Counted from the stretch's first letter, positions 26,165 through 35,885 are shown. The stretch is 64,000 nt of DNA from Pseudomonadota bacterium (GCA_023405815.1 JAEXXM010000039.1:1-64000); one strand, 5' to 3'. Made by a program: numbers and translations. The notes: generated by a model from the sequence alone, not told the origin.

Positions 26165-26797
26165 ATGAACAATCTTTCACGTGCGCTCGCCGTCGCCCTG
26201 ATGGCAGCTACCATTCCCGCAACCATCGTACTCGCCCAGCAGTCGCCGGGCGGCGACACGCCGGCTGCCGAGAAGAGCGAGACCCGGCGCGGGCCTTCGC
26301 CCGAGACTCTGGCTCGGCTCGAGGACGGCCGCATCGCTTTCGCCAAGGCCGCGCTGAAGCTCACTCCCGAGCAGGAGAAGCTGTGGTCGCCCATCGAGGA
26401 GAAGATCCGCGCCAACTTCGAGGAGCGCCAGAAGGAACGTGCCGAGCGTCAGGCGAAGCACGAGGAGCGCAAGGCGAAGGGCGATGAGGATAAGCGCGAG
26501 AAGCTGGCGCTACCGGAGCGCATGGAAAAGCGCAGCGAGCGCATGACGAAGCAGGCCGAGCGTCTCAACGAGCGCGCGTCCAAGACCAAGGAATTCGCCG
26601 AGACCCTGAAGCCGCTCTATGCGACCTTCAGCGAGGAGCAGAAGGCGGTCGCCGGCAAGGTGCTCGGACAGTTCTTTGGTAAGGACGGCCGCGGTCATCA
26701 TGGGCCGCGCTGGGCGATGCATCGCGGGTTCGGCAAGGGCCACGGGCATGGTCCGCATGGCGGTGGTCACGATCGCGGTGGCCCTGACCTCGAGTAA
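26165..26797 (+). CDS. Spy/CpxP-like periplasmic LTxxQ-motif protein
   Basis: A 210-residue exported protein: signal peptide to residue ~25 (cleavage near VLAQ), a helical highly charged body with one LTPEQ motif (LKLTPEQEKLW), and a His/Gly-rich tail (GHGHGPHGGGH) that could bind metal. LTxxQ proteins of the Spy/CpxP type are periplasmic chaperones or envelope-stress adaptors. The LYATFSEEQKAVAGKVLGQF segment is the usual second half of the domain. GGAGCC precedes the ATG, and a strong bidirectional terminator follows 22 bases after the stop. Chaperone activity is inferred from the family only. Confidence 0.82.
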   Translation: MNNLSRALAVALMAATIPATIVLAQQSPGGDTPAAEKSETRRGPSPETLARLEDGRIAFAKAALKLTPEQEKLWSPIEEKIRANFEERQKERAERQAKHEERKAKGDEDKREKLALPERMEKRSERMTKQAERLNERASKTKEFAETLKPLYATFSEEQKAVAGKVLGQFFGKDGRGHHGPRWAMHRGFGKGHGHGPHGGGHDRGGPDLE

Positions 26798-26819
26798 TCT
26801 GCGATAGGCAACACTTAGG

Positions 26820-26854
26820 AAAAGGGCCGGAGGATCACTCCGGCCCTTTTTTTT
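26820..26854. terminator. bidirectional rho-independent terminator between spy-like gene and rne
   Basis: A perfect 9-bp stem, GGGCCGGAG (26824-26832) with CTCCGGCCC (26838-26846) around GATCA. Eight Ts follow on the plus strand and a four-T run on the minus strand. It serves the convergent genes ending at 26797 and 26879. Confidence 0.93.
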
Positions 26855-26878
26855 CTGCCTTGGTCTTGGTGCAGCCGA

Positions 26879-29746
26879 TCAGCCGCCGAGCTTGCGCTGC
26901 CACCAGCCCTTGCGGGCCGGTGCCGACGACGAAGCGTCCTCTGCCGATGGCTGCTCGCTGTCCGGCTGTCCGACAACGATGCGCTCCAGGCGCGGCTCGC
27001 TCGACTCGGTCTGGCGCCGACGCGGCGCGGGGGCGGGCTCGGGAGCCTCGATCGCTGCGGGAGGTGCACTCTCCACTGCAGGCTGCTCGGCGCGCTCCGA
27101 GCGTGCGGCTCGGGCGGGGCGGGCTTCGCGGCGGGATTCACGCACTTCCTTGGCCGGCAGGTCGTCGCTGCCGTCGGGCGGAAGGTTGGGGAAGTCGGCG
27201 ATTGCCTCGGCGTGGCCCGGCGTTACCTCGCTGGCGTCGGCGCCACCCTGGACCTCATAGGCGGGAAGCTCGTCGATATAGGGCTGCTCGCCGGAACCGT
27301 TGTGCGCCTGCTGCTCGCCATTGCGCTCGCCGCGGTCGCGTCCGCGACGGCCGCCGCGGCGTCCACGACGCCGACCGCGCCCGCGGGGGCGTTCGCCCTG
27401 CTCGGATGCAGGACCGCCCTCGTCGGCATGACGCTCGGAGGTGCCCTCGTGCTCATGGTCGTCGTGATCGTGGACGTCACCCATTGCGGGCGCGCCTTCG
27501 TCGCCGGCATAGTGCTCGTGCACGCCGTTGCCATCGTCGTCGTAGGGGATTTCCTCGACGTTGCCGCGCTCCTCGCCGGAGAAGCGGGCGCCGTTCTCGT
27601 CACGCTCGCCGCGACGGCCGCCGCGACGGCGGCGGCGGCGGCGGCGCGATCCGCCGCCCTGGTCCGAGGAACGCTGCTCGCGTTCACGCCCGCGATCCTG
27701 AGAGGCTTCCTCGCGCGCTTCGCCGGCTTCGTAGACGTCGCCCTCCTCCTCGCCCTCGAAGCCCGATTCCATGTTGACGACGTTACGCTCGATGCGGCGT
27801 TGCGGCTGCGCGGGCGCGGCGCCTTTCTCGATGGTGAAATTGGCACCCGCGAGCTTGTCCGAGCCGGTGACGACGATCGGCAGGCCGACGCGCGCCTCCA
27901 TGTCGTTGATGAAGGGGCGCTTGTTGTTGAGGATGTAGAGCGCGACAGTCGGCGTCGTCGTGGCGACGAGCGGGGCGCGCGTGCCTGCCATGATGGCGTC
28001 TTCCAGGCCGCGCAGGACTGCCAGTGCGACGCTTTCCGTGGAACGGATGATGCCCGTGCCCTGGCAGTGCGGGCACTGCGAGGTCGATCCCTCGAGCACA
28101 CCGGTGCGCAAGCGCTGGCGCGACATCTCGAGCAGGCCGAAGTGGCTGATGCGGCCGACCTGGATGCGGGCGCGATCGAAGCGGAGCGCTTCCTTCAACC
28201 GCCGCTCGACCGAGCGGTTGTTGCGCTTCTCCTCCATGTCGATGAAGTCGATAACGATGAGGCCGGCCAAGTCGCGCAGCTTCAACTGGCGGGCGATCTC
28301 GTCGGCCGCCTCGAGGTTGGTGTGATAGGCCGTCTCCTCGATGGAGAACTCGCGCGTCGCCTTGCCGGAGTTGACGTCGATGGCGACGAGCGCCTCGGTC
28401 TGGTTGATGACGAGATAGCCGCCCGAACGCAGCGTGACGTAAGGGCTGAACATTGCGTTCAGTTGGCGCTCGATCTGATAGCGGGTGAAGAGCGGCTCAG
28501 GCTCCTGATACTGGATGACGTTCTTGGCATGGCTCGGCATGAGCATGCGCATGAAGTCCTTCGCCTCGCGGTGGGCTTCGCCGCCGGCGACGACCACTTC
28601 CTCGACGTCCTTGTTATAGAGGTCGCGGATCGAGCGCTTGATGAGGTTGCCTTCCTCGTAGACGAGGCTCGGCGCCTGGCTCTGCAGCGTCAGATCGCGG
28701 ACGCTCTCCCAAAGGCGCAAGAGATATTCGAAGTCGCGCTTGATCTCCTGCTTGGTGCGCGAGGCTCCAGCAGTGCGGATGATCAGCCCCATGCCCTCCG
28801 GCACCTCGAGCTCGGCGGCGATGGCCTTGAGGCGCTTGCGGTCCTGCGGGTTGGTGATCTTGCGGGAGATGCCGCCGCCGCGAGCGGTGTTCGGCATCAG
28901 CACGGTGTAGCGGCCGGCGAGGGAGAGATAGGTGGTGAGTGCAGCGCCCTTGTTGCCGCGCTCCTCCTTCACGACCTGTACCAGGATCACCTGGCGCCGC
29001 TTGATGACCTCCTGGATCTTGTAGGAGCGGGGGCGGCGGCGCGGGCGAGAGGGAAGCTCCTCGAGGGCATCCTCGCCGGTCGACACCTGCTCGACGCGCT
29101 CGGCGGGGACGGGGGCGGCTTCCACATTGCCTTCGGCGGCTTCGGATGTGGGAGCATCCTCGCTACGTGCCTCGGCGACCGGCGCATCCTCGACCGTATT
29201 CTCGTTGGCGGCGACGTCGGCCTCCCGCTCTTGCGGCTCAGCCTGGAGACGCTCATCGGCCGGCACGGATTCGGCGATGGTGTGGTGCTTGGCGTCGTGG
29301 TCGTCGTCGTGCTCGACCTCGTCGGCGTGCTCCTCCTCGTCATGGGGCTCGATGTCGTCGACGGTGTCGTCGTCCTCGGGCGCAGGCGCAGAGGCGGCCT
29401 GACGGCGGGCGAGCGCCTCGGCGTGTGCGTCGACGGCAGCTTCCTCGGCGGCCTCGGCCGCTGCTTCCTCGTCGAGGAGCGCCTGCCGGTCGGCCATCGG
29501 GATCTGGTAGTAGTCCGGATGGATTTCGTTGAAGGCGAGGAACCCGTGACGGTTTCCGCCGTACTCCACGAAGGCCGCCTGCAAGGACGGCTCAACGCGT
29601 GTTACCTTGGCGAGGTAGATGTTGCCGCGGAGCAGTTTGCGCGCCGCGGATTCGAAATCGAATTCCTCTACGCGGCCGTTGCGGAGCACCACGACCCGGG
29701 TCTCCTCCGGGTGGGTGGCATCGATAAGCATCTTGTTATTGGACAT
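26879..29746 (-). CDS. rne: ribonuclease E
   Basis: A 955-residue RNase E, the single-strand endonuclease that starts mRNA decay, processes rRNA and tRNA, and scaffolds the degradosome. The S1 domain begins at residue ~38 (LRGNIYLAKVTRVEPSLQAA). It is split by a ~150-residue acidic insertion (~95-245), then resumes (VILVQVVKEERGNKGAALTT). Catalytic aspartates are in ALVAIDVNSGKATR and VIDFIDMEEKRN. The zinc link is QCPHCQGTG. The C-terminal ~300 residues are disordered, with Arg/Gly-rich RNA-binding stretches and a C-terminal micro-domain ending KGWWQRKLGG. GGAACGGAATAA lies before the ATG. The upstream ~780 bases contain no gene, so a long, possibly autoregulatory, leader is likely. Confidence 0.96.
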   Translation of the reverse strand: MSNNKMLIDATHPEETRVVVLRNGRVEEFDFESAARKLLRGNIYLAKVTRVEPSLQAAFVEYGGNRHGFLAFNEIHPDYYQIPMADRQALLDEEAAAEAAEEAAVDAHAEALARRQAASAPAPEDDDTVDDIEPHDEEEHADEVEHDDDHDAKHHTIAESVPADERLQAEPQEREADVAANENTVEDAPVAEARSEDAPTSEAAEGNVEAAPVPAERVEQVSTGEDALEELPSRPRRRPRSYKIQEVIKRRQVILVQVVKEERGNKGAALTTYLSLAGRYTVLMPNTARGGGISRKITNPQDRKRLKAIAAELEVPEGMGLIIRTAGASRTKQEIKRDFEYLLRLWESVRDLTLQSQAPSLVYEEGNLIKRSIRDLYNKDVEEVVVAGGEAHREAKDFMRMLMPSHAKNVIQYQEPEPLFTRYQIERQLNAMFSPYVTLRSGGYLVINQTEALVAIDVNSGKATREFSIEETAYHTNLEAADEIARQLKLRDLAGLIVIDFIDMEEKRNNRSVERRLKEALRFDRARIQVGRISHFGLLEMSRQRLRTGVLEGSTSQCPHCQGTGIIRSTESVALAVLRGLEDAIMAGTRAPLVATTTPTVALYILNNKRPFINDMEARVGLPIVVTGSDKLAGANFTIEKGAAPAQPQRRIERNVVNMESGFEGEEEGDVYEAGEAREEASQDRGREREQRSSDQGGGSRRRRRRRRGGRRGERDENGARFSGEERGNVEEIPYDDDGNGVHEHYAGDEGAPAMGDVHDHDDHEHEGTSERHADEGGPASEQGERPRGRGRRRGRRGGRRGRDRGERNGEQQAHNGSGEQPYIDELPAYEVQGGADASEVTPGHAEAIADFPNLPPDGSDDLPAKEVRESRREARPARAARSERAEQPAVESAPPAAIEAPEPAPAPRRRQTESSEPRLERIVVGQPDSEQPSAEDASSSAPARKGWWQRKLGG

Positions 29747-30522
29747 TTATTCCGTTCCTTGGCGCGCCGGCCGGGCAGCCTGTCGCTCCGCTCCTCAGTC
29801 CGGATAAGAACCGGGACGGGCACGGGCAGGCGCCGCTCTCTAGCGCGCGTCTTTGTTGGGGTGGGTTGAATGGAAGTGGGTGAAGATGGTGCGCGGCACA
29901 GCCTCCCGCCGCCGGCCGAGGCCGGACGTGCGCGGCGGCGCGACCATTGGTGCGCCGAAGTCTGCGGATAGCTGATGCCGAAGTCTGGCATTCCAAAGTC
30001 TTTCAATGGCTTGAAGGAAGACACGAGGGGGTCGCGCTGCCTTCGGGTTGCCTCCATCTCGGTGGGGCGCCGGGCGGTACTTCGCCTGCTCCGTACGCCT
30101 GCCTTTCCCGGGCGAATGTCGGAGCGCAGAACTGTTGGTGGCAGTCTCGAGCAGCTAACATCGCGCCGGGCGCAAGCTTGACCCTCAGGCTCACAACTCC
30201 GGCATCGAATTTCGAACGGAGCGAATGCTTGCGGGCGCAGGGCGAACTGCTCGATCGTCGGTCTGCAGCGGGGCCATCCCTCGCAGGGGCGGCGAACCGG
30301 CGCGAACAAAGCGGGATGTTGCCCATCCAACTCGTTCTTGCGGCGCACAAATGCCCAGCAAGAGCGCCGCTGCATCAACGAACTAGAAAGTACGGGTTCG
30401 CCGGTAAGCTTGCAAGCGTGTTATAAGGCTGCACTGGCGAGCCGGCCGGCCAACTCTATGCAATTTGAGGGAAAATCGGAAAAGGTTTAGTTAATAGGGG
30501 AATTGGGCTGCGCTGTGGGGGA
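29747..30522. other. 776-base divergent leader/promoter region between rne and the amidase gene
   Basis: No credible gene is seen; the open frames on both strands are low-complexity mirror frames. The segment next to rne (29750-29960) is very GC-rich with several short inverted repeats (for example GCCGGCCGAGGCCGG near 29910) and is the likely structured 5' UTR of rne. The segment near the amidase (30430-30510) is A/T-richer and probably carries a plus-strand promoter. Autoregulation of rne through its leader is known in enterobacteria and is only suspected here. Confidence 0.5.
30465..30493 (+). promoter_or_regulatory. possible sigma-70-type promoter for the amidase gene
   Basis: TTGAGG at 30465-30470, a 17-base spacer, and TAGTTA at 30488-30493, in the only A/T-rich stretch before the amidase start at 30523. 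The match to consensus is partial, so this is tentative. Confidence 0.3.
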
Positions 30523-31818
30523 ATGCGGCGGGGGATGCGGACGCATCTGCAACATAATGTGACGGCCGGCTGGGACGCGGTGGCCTCGGCGCTGCTGCTG
30601 GCTTTGGTCGCCCTGGCCGTGCTGGCGGTCGCGCCGACTGGAGGGCATGCCGAACCGTCGAGCGTGCATCGCAAGAGCGCTGCGGTCGAAGCGCGCCATG
30701 CCGATCTGAAGGGCAGCAAGGAAGGCACGACATTTGTGCTCGGCCTTTCGGCGGGGGTACGGGCCGAAATCTTCACTCTCGCGAACCCCTATCGGGTCGT
30801 GATCGACCTTCCCGATGTCGCGTTCCAGCTTCCCGATGGCGCCGGACAAAAAGGTCAGGGCCTCGTTTCCGCCTTCCGTTACGGGCTGCTGTCGGAGGGC
30901 AAAGCGCGCGTCGTCATCGACACCACCGGGCCCGTTTCGATCAAGCGCGCCGACCTGCGCCCGACCGGCGCAGGCAAAGCGATGGAACTGGTCGTTCTCC
31001 TTTCCGCAACTTCGGCGCAGGCCTTCGGAGTGGGCACCGGCTCGCAGGCGGCCGCTGCCGCTGCTACAGCCGATCCGGGTCCAGCGGCGGTCGCCAGACG
31101 GAACCGGGCCAAGCCACTGATCCTCATAGATCCGGGCCACGGCGGCATCGACCCCGGAGCCACCAGCCCCAGCAATCTCAAAGAGAAGACCGTTGTGCTT
31201 GCGGTTGGACGAGCGCTGAAGGAGCGGCTGGCCGCGAGCGGCCGGTATGACGTGCGGATGACACGCACGAGCGACGTTTTCATCTCGCTGGATCAAAGAC
31301 TGCAGATGTCGCGCGAACTCGATGCGGACATCTTCATATCGCTGCATGCCGATTCCATCGCCAAAAAAGGCACGGCAAACAATGTTCGCGGGGCGACGGT
31401 CTATACGCTGTCAGAGGAGGCCTCCGACGAGGAGGCACGGCACATGGCTGAAAAGGAGAACAACTCCGATGCCGTCGCCGGCCTGCAGACGGCGCGGTTC
31501 GAGGAAGTAGGCGAGGTGCGCAACATCCTCATCGACCTGTTGAAGCGAGAGACCTCGAATTTCTCGGCGGACTTCTCCAATACGCTGGTGAAGCAACTCG
31601 GCACGAAGATCTCACTGTCCGGCCGGCCGCAGCGGTCAGCCGCTTTCAAGGTGCTGCGGCAGGCTGACACGCCCTCGGTGCTCGTGGAACTGGGCTACAT
31701 GAGCCATCCTGAGGACGAGAAGCTGCTCAATTCGGCGGCGTGGCAGCGACGTGTCGCCGCGTCGATAGGTGCGGCCGTCGATTCGTACTTTTCCAAGCGT
31801 ACGGCCAAAGCCCCGTGA
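30523..31818 (+). CDS. N-acetylmuramoyl-L-alanine amidase with AMIN domain (AmiC-like)
   Basis: A 431-residue periplasmic cell-wall amidase that cleaves the peptide from MurNAc during septum splitting. A signal segment (residues ~18-43) is followed by an AMIN domain (~65-155; RVVIDLPDVAFQLPD). A linker leads to an Amidase_3 domain from ~200. Zinc-site motifs are LILIDPGHGGIDPGA (His), NLKEKTVVLAVG (Glu), FISLHADSI (His) and the catalytic Glu in SVLVELGYMSHPED. The start could be the ATG at 30523 or 30535. PBP1A follows 166 bases later in the same direction; this amidase-ponA pair is common in alphaproteobacteria. Confidence 0.93.
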   Translation: MRRGMRTHLQHNVTAGWDAVASALLLALVALAVLAVAPTGGHAEPSSVHRKSAAVEARHADLKGSKEGTTFVLGLSAGVRAEIFTLANPYRVVIDLPDVAFQLPDGAGQKGQGLVSAFRYGLLSEGKARVVIDTTGPVSIKRADLRPTGAGKAMELVVLLSATSAQAFGVGTGSQAAAAAATADPGPAAVARRNRAKPLILIDPGHGGIDPGATSPSNLKEKTVVLAVGRALKERLAASGRYDVRMTRTSDVFISLDQRLQMSRELDADIFISLHADSIAKKGTANNVRGATVYTLSEEASDEEARHMAEKENNSDAVAGLQTARFEEVGEVRNILIDLLKRETSNFSADFSNTLVKQLGTKISLSGRPQRSAAFKVLRQADTPSVLVELGYMSHPEDEKLLNSAAWQRRVAASIGAAVDSYFSKRTAKAP

Positions 31819-31984
31819 ATATGCGGCGCGACGTTCGCGACGTTATCTAAACTCGGGCAATCGACGACTTGATGCCACAATCCGTGCTAATGTCCTGCTT
31901 CGCGGCGTCGCCTCCTGTAGCCCTAAGGCTCGCGCGGACATGCCAGTGCAGCCGAACACCTACGCTCAACGGAACTAGAGGTTG

Positions 31985-34612
31985 ATGCGCGAGCCCCCGC
32001 TATACCCGCAGGATCCGATGTACCCGCCGGAGCCCGTCTACCGGCGCGATCCGTACCCGCGCGATCCAGGGCCACCGCAGCCTCCGCGTCGTAGGAAGCG
32101 CCGTAAGAGCCTGCTCCTGAGCTTACTCGGCTGGGGCTTCGCGGCCGGCGTCGTCGTGTTCATCTGTGCTTCTGCCGGCGCCGCCTACCTTTTGTGGAAG
32201 ACGTCGCAGGACTTGCCGGACTACGAGAGCCTTTCCAAGTACGAGCCGCCGGTCATGACGCGCATTCATGCGCACAACGGCGCGCTTATTGCGGAATATG
32301 CCCGCGAGCGGCGCATCTTCGTGCCGATTAACACCATCCCGAAGCGCGTCATCGCTGCATTCCTGTCGGCCGAGGACCGGCGCTTCTACGAGCACGGCGG
32401 CGTCGACCTGCAGGGTATCGCGCGCGCGGTCTACAAAGCAGTCGAAGCCAAGATCCGCGGCAACGACCGGCGTGCCGAGGGCGCGTCGACCATCACTCAG
32501 CAGGTGGCGAAGAACTTCCTTCTCTCGAGCGAGCGCTCGATGGAGCGCAAGATCAAGGAGGCGATCCTCGCCATCCGCATCGAGCGCGCCTATTCCAAGG
32601 ACAAGATTCTCGAGCTGTACCTCAACGAGATCTATTTCGGCATCGGCGCCTACGGCATCGCCGCGGCGTCCTTGAGCTACTTCAACAAGGAGCTGCAGGA
32701 CCTCACCATCGAGGAGGCGGCGTATCTTGCCGCGCTTCCGAAGGGCCCCAACAACTATCATCCGTTCCGGCGCGAGAAGCAGGCACTGATCCGGCGCAAC
32801 TGGATCATCGGCCAGATGCTGGAGAACGGCTACATCTCGTCGGAGGAAGCGGAGGCGGCGAAGGAGAAGCCGCTGGGCGTCAATCTGCGCGGCACGGGTG
32901 CGCACATCTTCGCAGCCGACTATTTCGCCGAAGAGGTTCGCCGCACGCTGATGACCCAGTTCGGCGAGGACAAGCTCTACAACGGTGGTCTTTCGGTCCG
33001 CACGACGCTCGACCCTAAGCTGCAGCAGATCGCCCGGGCGTCTCTCATCAACGGCCTCGTGCAGTTCGACCGTACGAAGGGTTGGCGCGGACCAGTCACG
33101 CAACTCGACGTCACGGGCGACTGGGGCAAAGCGCTCGATGCGGTGCAGACACCAAACGACCTTCAGCCGTGGCGCCTCGGTGTGGTGCTGAAAGTCGAGC
33201 CTGCCAAGGCGATCGTGGGTTTGAGGCCGGAGAAGCAGCAGGACGGCTCGCTCGTCGGCAAGCGCGAGGCGATCGAGCTCAACTTCGAGGAAATGAAGTG
33301 GGCCAAGACGAAGAAGGGTGCGCCGAAGGCCGCCGGCGATGTGGTGTCGCCGGGAGATGTGATCTTCGTTGCTCCCAAGGACCCCGACAACGTCGCGGGC
33401 GTCTGGTCGCTGATGCAGATCCCTGAGGTGGGTGGCGGCATCGTGGCGATGGATCCGAACACGGGGCGTGTGCTCGCGGTGGTTGGCGGTTTCTCGTTCG
33501 CCATGAGCCAGTTCGACCGCGCCATACAGGCGAAGCGGCAGCCCGGCTCGTCGTTCAAGCCGTTCGTCTATGCTGCCGCACTCGACAACGGGTACAAGCC
33601 GACCTCGATCATCCTCGATGCGCCGATCGAGATCGAGCAGGGTCCCGGCCAGGACATCTGGAAGCCGGAGAACTACGAGAAGGAGCACTCCGCCGGCCCG
33701 TCGACCCTGCGCTTCGGTATCGAGCATTCGCGCAACCAGATGACGGTGCGTCTGGCGCAGGATCTCGGCATGCCGATCATCACCGACTATGCCAAGCGCT
33801 TCGGCATCTACGACGACCTCCTGCCGGTGCTTTCCATGTCGCTCGGTGCCGGCGAGACGACGCTGCTGCGGATCGCGACTGGCTATTGCACGATCGCCAA
33901 CGGCGGCCATCAGGTGCGCCCGACGCTGATCGATCGCATTCAGGACCGCTGGGGCCGCACGGTTTGGCGGCACGACCAGCGCGTCTGCGAAACCTGCAAG
34001 GCGGAAACCTGGGGCAATCAGGAAGAGCCGGATGTTCCCGACGACCGCGTGCAGATCATGGACCCGCACACCGCTTATCAGATGACGTCGATCCTCGAAG
34101 GCGTCATCCAGCGCGGCACGGCGCAGTCGCTCAAGGCGCTCGAGCGTCCGCTGGCCGGGAAGACGGGAACGACCAACCAGGAGAAGGACGCCTGGTTCGT
34201 CGGCTATTCGCCCGACCTCGTCGTCGGCGTCTTCATGGGCTACGACACGCCGACGCCGATGGGCAAGGGCAACACGGGCGGCAAGCTTGCCGCGCCGGTG
34301 TTCGGCAGCTTCATGAAGGAAGCGCTCGCCGACCAGCCAGCTTCGCCGTTCCGCATTCCGCCGGGCATCAAGCTGGCGCGCGTCAACCTGCGTACGGGAC
34401 TGCGTGCGGGTGAAGAGGATCCGCAAAGCATCATGGAGGCGTTCAAGCCGGGCGAAGAGCCGGACGACGCCTACTCGGTGATCGGCTTCACCGACCAGGG
34501 AACGGGCGCAATGCCCGGACGCGACGACGAAAGCTCGGCCGACGATCCCTATTCTCAGCCTGCTCCCCGGCAGATGCCGGGCTACAGCTCCGGTCGCGGT
34601 GGCCTGTGGTGA
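31985..34612 (+). CDS. penicillin-binding protein 1A
   Basis: An 875-residue bifunctional class A PBP for peptidoglycan polymerisation and cross-linking. A Pro/Arg-rich cytoplasmic tail (1-42) precedes one membrane helix (~44-70). The GT51 transglycosylase has EDRRFYEHGGVD, GASTITQQVAKN and ILELYLNEIYFG. The transpeptidase has S-x-x-K in GSSFKPFVY, S-x-N in HSRNQMTV and KTG in LAGKTGTTNQEKDAW. An OB-like insertion lies between the two, and the disordered tail is acidic. The start is ATG at 31985; a TTG just before it is in frame. The next gene, prfB, starts 118 bases later after a stem (34629-34647). Confidence 0.94.
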   Translation: MREPPLYPQDPMYPPEPVYRRDPYPRDPGPPQPPRRRKRRKSLLLSLLGWGFAAGVVVFICASAGAAYLLWKTSQDLPDYESLSKYEPPVMTRIHAHNGALIAEYARERRIFVPINTIPKRVIAAFLSAEDRRFYEHGGVDLQGIARAVYKAVEAKIRGNDRRAEGASTITQQVAKNFLLSSERSMERKIKEAILAIRIERAYSKDKILELYLNEIYFGIGAYGIAAASLSYFNKELQDLTIEEAAYLAALPKGPNNYHPFRREKQALIRRNWIIGQMLENGYISSEEAEAAKEKPLGVNLRGTGAHIFAADYFAEEVRRTLMTQFGEDKLYNGGLSVRTTLDPKLQQIARASLINGLVQFDRTKGWRGPVTQLDVTGDWGKALDAVQTPNDLQPWRLGVVLKVEPAKAIVGLRPEKQQDGSLVGKREAIELNFEEMKWAKTKKGAPKAAGDVVSPGDVIFVAPKDPDNVAGVWSLMQIPEVGGGIVAMDPNTGRVLAVVGGFSFAMSQFDRAIQAKRQPGSSFKPFVYAAALDNGYKPTSIILDAPIEIEQGPGQDIWKPENYEKEHSAGPSTLRFGIEHSRNQMTVRLAQDLGMPIITDYAKRFGIYDDLLPVLSMSLGAGETTLLRIATGYCTIANGGHQVRPTLIDRIQDRWGRTVWRHDQRVCETCKAETWGNQEEPDVPDDRVQIMDPHTAYQMTSILEGVIQRGTAQSLKALERPLAGKTGTTNQEKDAWFVGYSPDLVVGVFMGYDTPTPMGKGNTGGKLAAPVFGSFMKEALADQPASPFRIPPGIKLARVNLRTGLRAGEEDPQSIMEAFKPGEEPDDAYSVIGFTDQGTGAMPGRDDESSADDPYSQPAPRQMPGYSSGRGGLW

Positions 34613-34730
34613 GTGAACGGGGTGCCCTCGCAGCCGCCTAGGCTGCGGCGCGCCTTCCGTTTACAGGCGGGCGGCGCATGATTATATCACCCCTCCATAT
34701 CCAGAAATCGCACTCGCCTCGGAGGCAACG

Positions 34731-35862
34731 ATGCGTGCCGAACCGCAAAAACTCGTCGATTCCATCAAGGAGGCCCTAGGCCTCCTGCGGAGGCATCTTT
34801 GACTGGGATACTGCCCAGCAACGGCTCGCTGAGCTGAACAAGCGAGCGGAGGACCCGAGCTTCTGGAACGACCCTCGAGCCGCACAGAAATTGATGCGCC
34901 AGCGCCAGCAGCTCGAGCGCTCCATCAACATCTACCAGGACCTAGAGCGTGGGCTCGATGACGGCGTCACGCTGATCGAGCTCGGCGAAGAAGCGGATGA
35001 CGAAGCATCCGTCGCCGAGGGCGAGGCCATGCTCAAGAAGCTCGACGACGAGGCGCAGCGGCGCAGCGTCGAGGCTCTGCTTTCGGGCGAGGCCGATGGC
35101 AACGACGCCTACATCGAGGTGCATGCCGGCGCCGGGGGCACGGAGAGCCAGGACTGGGCCTCGATGCTGGCGCGCATGTACATGCGCTGGGCGGAGCAGC
35201 GCGGCTACAAGGTATCGACGCTCGAGGAGAGTCCGGGTGAAGAAGCGGGCATCAAGTCCGTCACCATGGAGGTCAAGGGCGAGGGCGCTTACGGCTGGCT
35301 GAAGACCGAGTCCGGGGTGCATCGGCTGGTGCGCATCTCACCCTACGATGCGAACGCGCGCCGCCACACGAGCTTTGCTTCGGTGTGGGTCTATCCGGTG
35401 ATCGACGAAGAGATCGAAATCGACATCAAAGAGAGCGACTGCCGCATCGATACGTATCGCTCGTCGGGTGCCGGCGGCCAGCACGTCAATACGACCGATT
35501 CCGCGGTGCGCATCACGCACTTGCCAACGGGCATCGTCGTCGCCAGCCAGCAGGAGCGCTCGCAGATCAAAAACCGCGCGATTGCGTGGGCGATGCTGAA
35601 GTCGCGGCTTTACGAGCAGGAGCTGAAAAAGCGCGAGGAGAAGGCGAACGCCGAGGCCGCGAGCAAGACGGAGATCGGCTGGGGCCACCAGATCCGCTCC
35701 TACGTGCTGCAGCCGTATCAGCTGGTGAAGGATCTTCGCACCGGCACGCAGAGCACCAACCCGGCGGCGGTGCTCGACGGCGAGATCGACCCGTTCATCG
35801 AGAGCGCGCTCGCGCAACGGATCAAGGGCGGCGGACCGGTCGAGGTCGCGGATATCGATTAA
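34731..35862 (+). CDS. prfB: peptide chain release factor 2, with programmed +1 frameshift
   Basis: RF2 recognises UGA and UAA stop codons. Translation starts at ATG 34731 (GGAGG 5-9 bases upstream) and runs 23 codons to CTT TGA C at 34797-34803. A +1 shift on CTT reads GAC, and the product continues as DWDTAQQRLAELNKRAEDPS to 35862, giving ~376 residues. The site is preceded by GCGGAGG, the internal Shine-Dalgarno that stimulates shifting in E. coli prfB. Functional motifs downstream: SGAGGQHVNTTDSAVRI with the catalytic GGQ, and the stop-codon-recognition tripeptide in RISPYDANARR (SPY where E. coli has SPF). An in-frame start at 34891 would remove the first 53 residues and is an artefact of ignoring the shift. 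Confidence 0.95.
34788..34803 (+). promoter_or_regulatory. programmed +1 frameshift site of prfB
   Basis: The sequence CGGAGGCATCTTTGAC comprises an internal Shine-Dalgarno-like GGAGG, then CTT TGA C. TGA is the 24th codon from the ATG at 34731. RF2 scarcity favours slippage of the CTT-decoding tRNA, which autoregulates RF2. The match to the E. coli element is nearly exact. Confidence 0.93.
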
Positions 35863-35885
35863 GCGGGATGCACGGAGAGAGGCAG

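Noticed and set aside
27212..29869. Very long plus-strand open frame opposite rne (885 codons)
   Set aside because: It is the mirror frame of the RNase E gene. Its translation is repetitive hydrophobic/acidic sequence without a recognisable domain, as expected in high-GC DNA.
29947..30426. Open frames on both strands in the rne upstream region
   Set aside because: Low-complexity translations with no start signals; they overlap each other and show no family resemblance.
32123..34426. Long minus-strand open frame (767 codons)
   Set aside because: Lies wholly opposite PBP1A, which has intact catalytic motifs; the translation is Arg/His/Leu-rich and has no family.
34891..35862. prfB start at ATG 34891
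   Set aside because: It ignores the programmed frameshift; homologous RF2 sequence continues upstream to the ATG at 34731.
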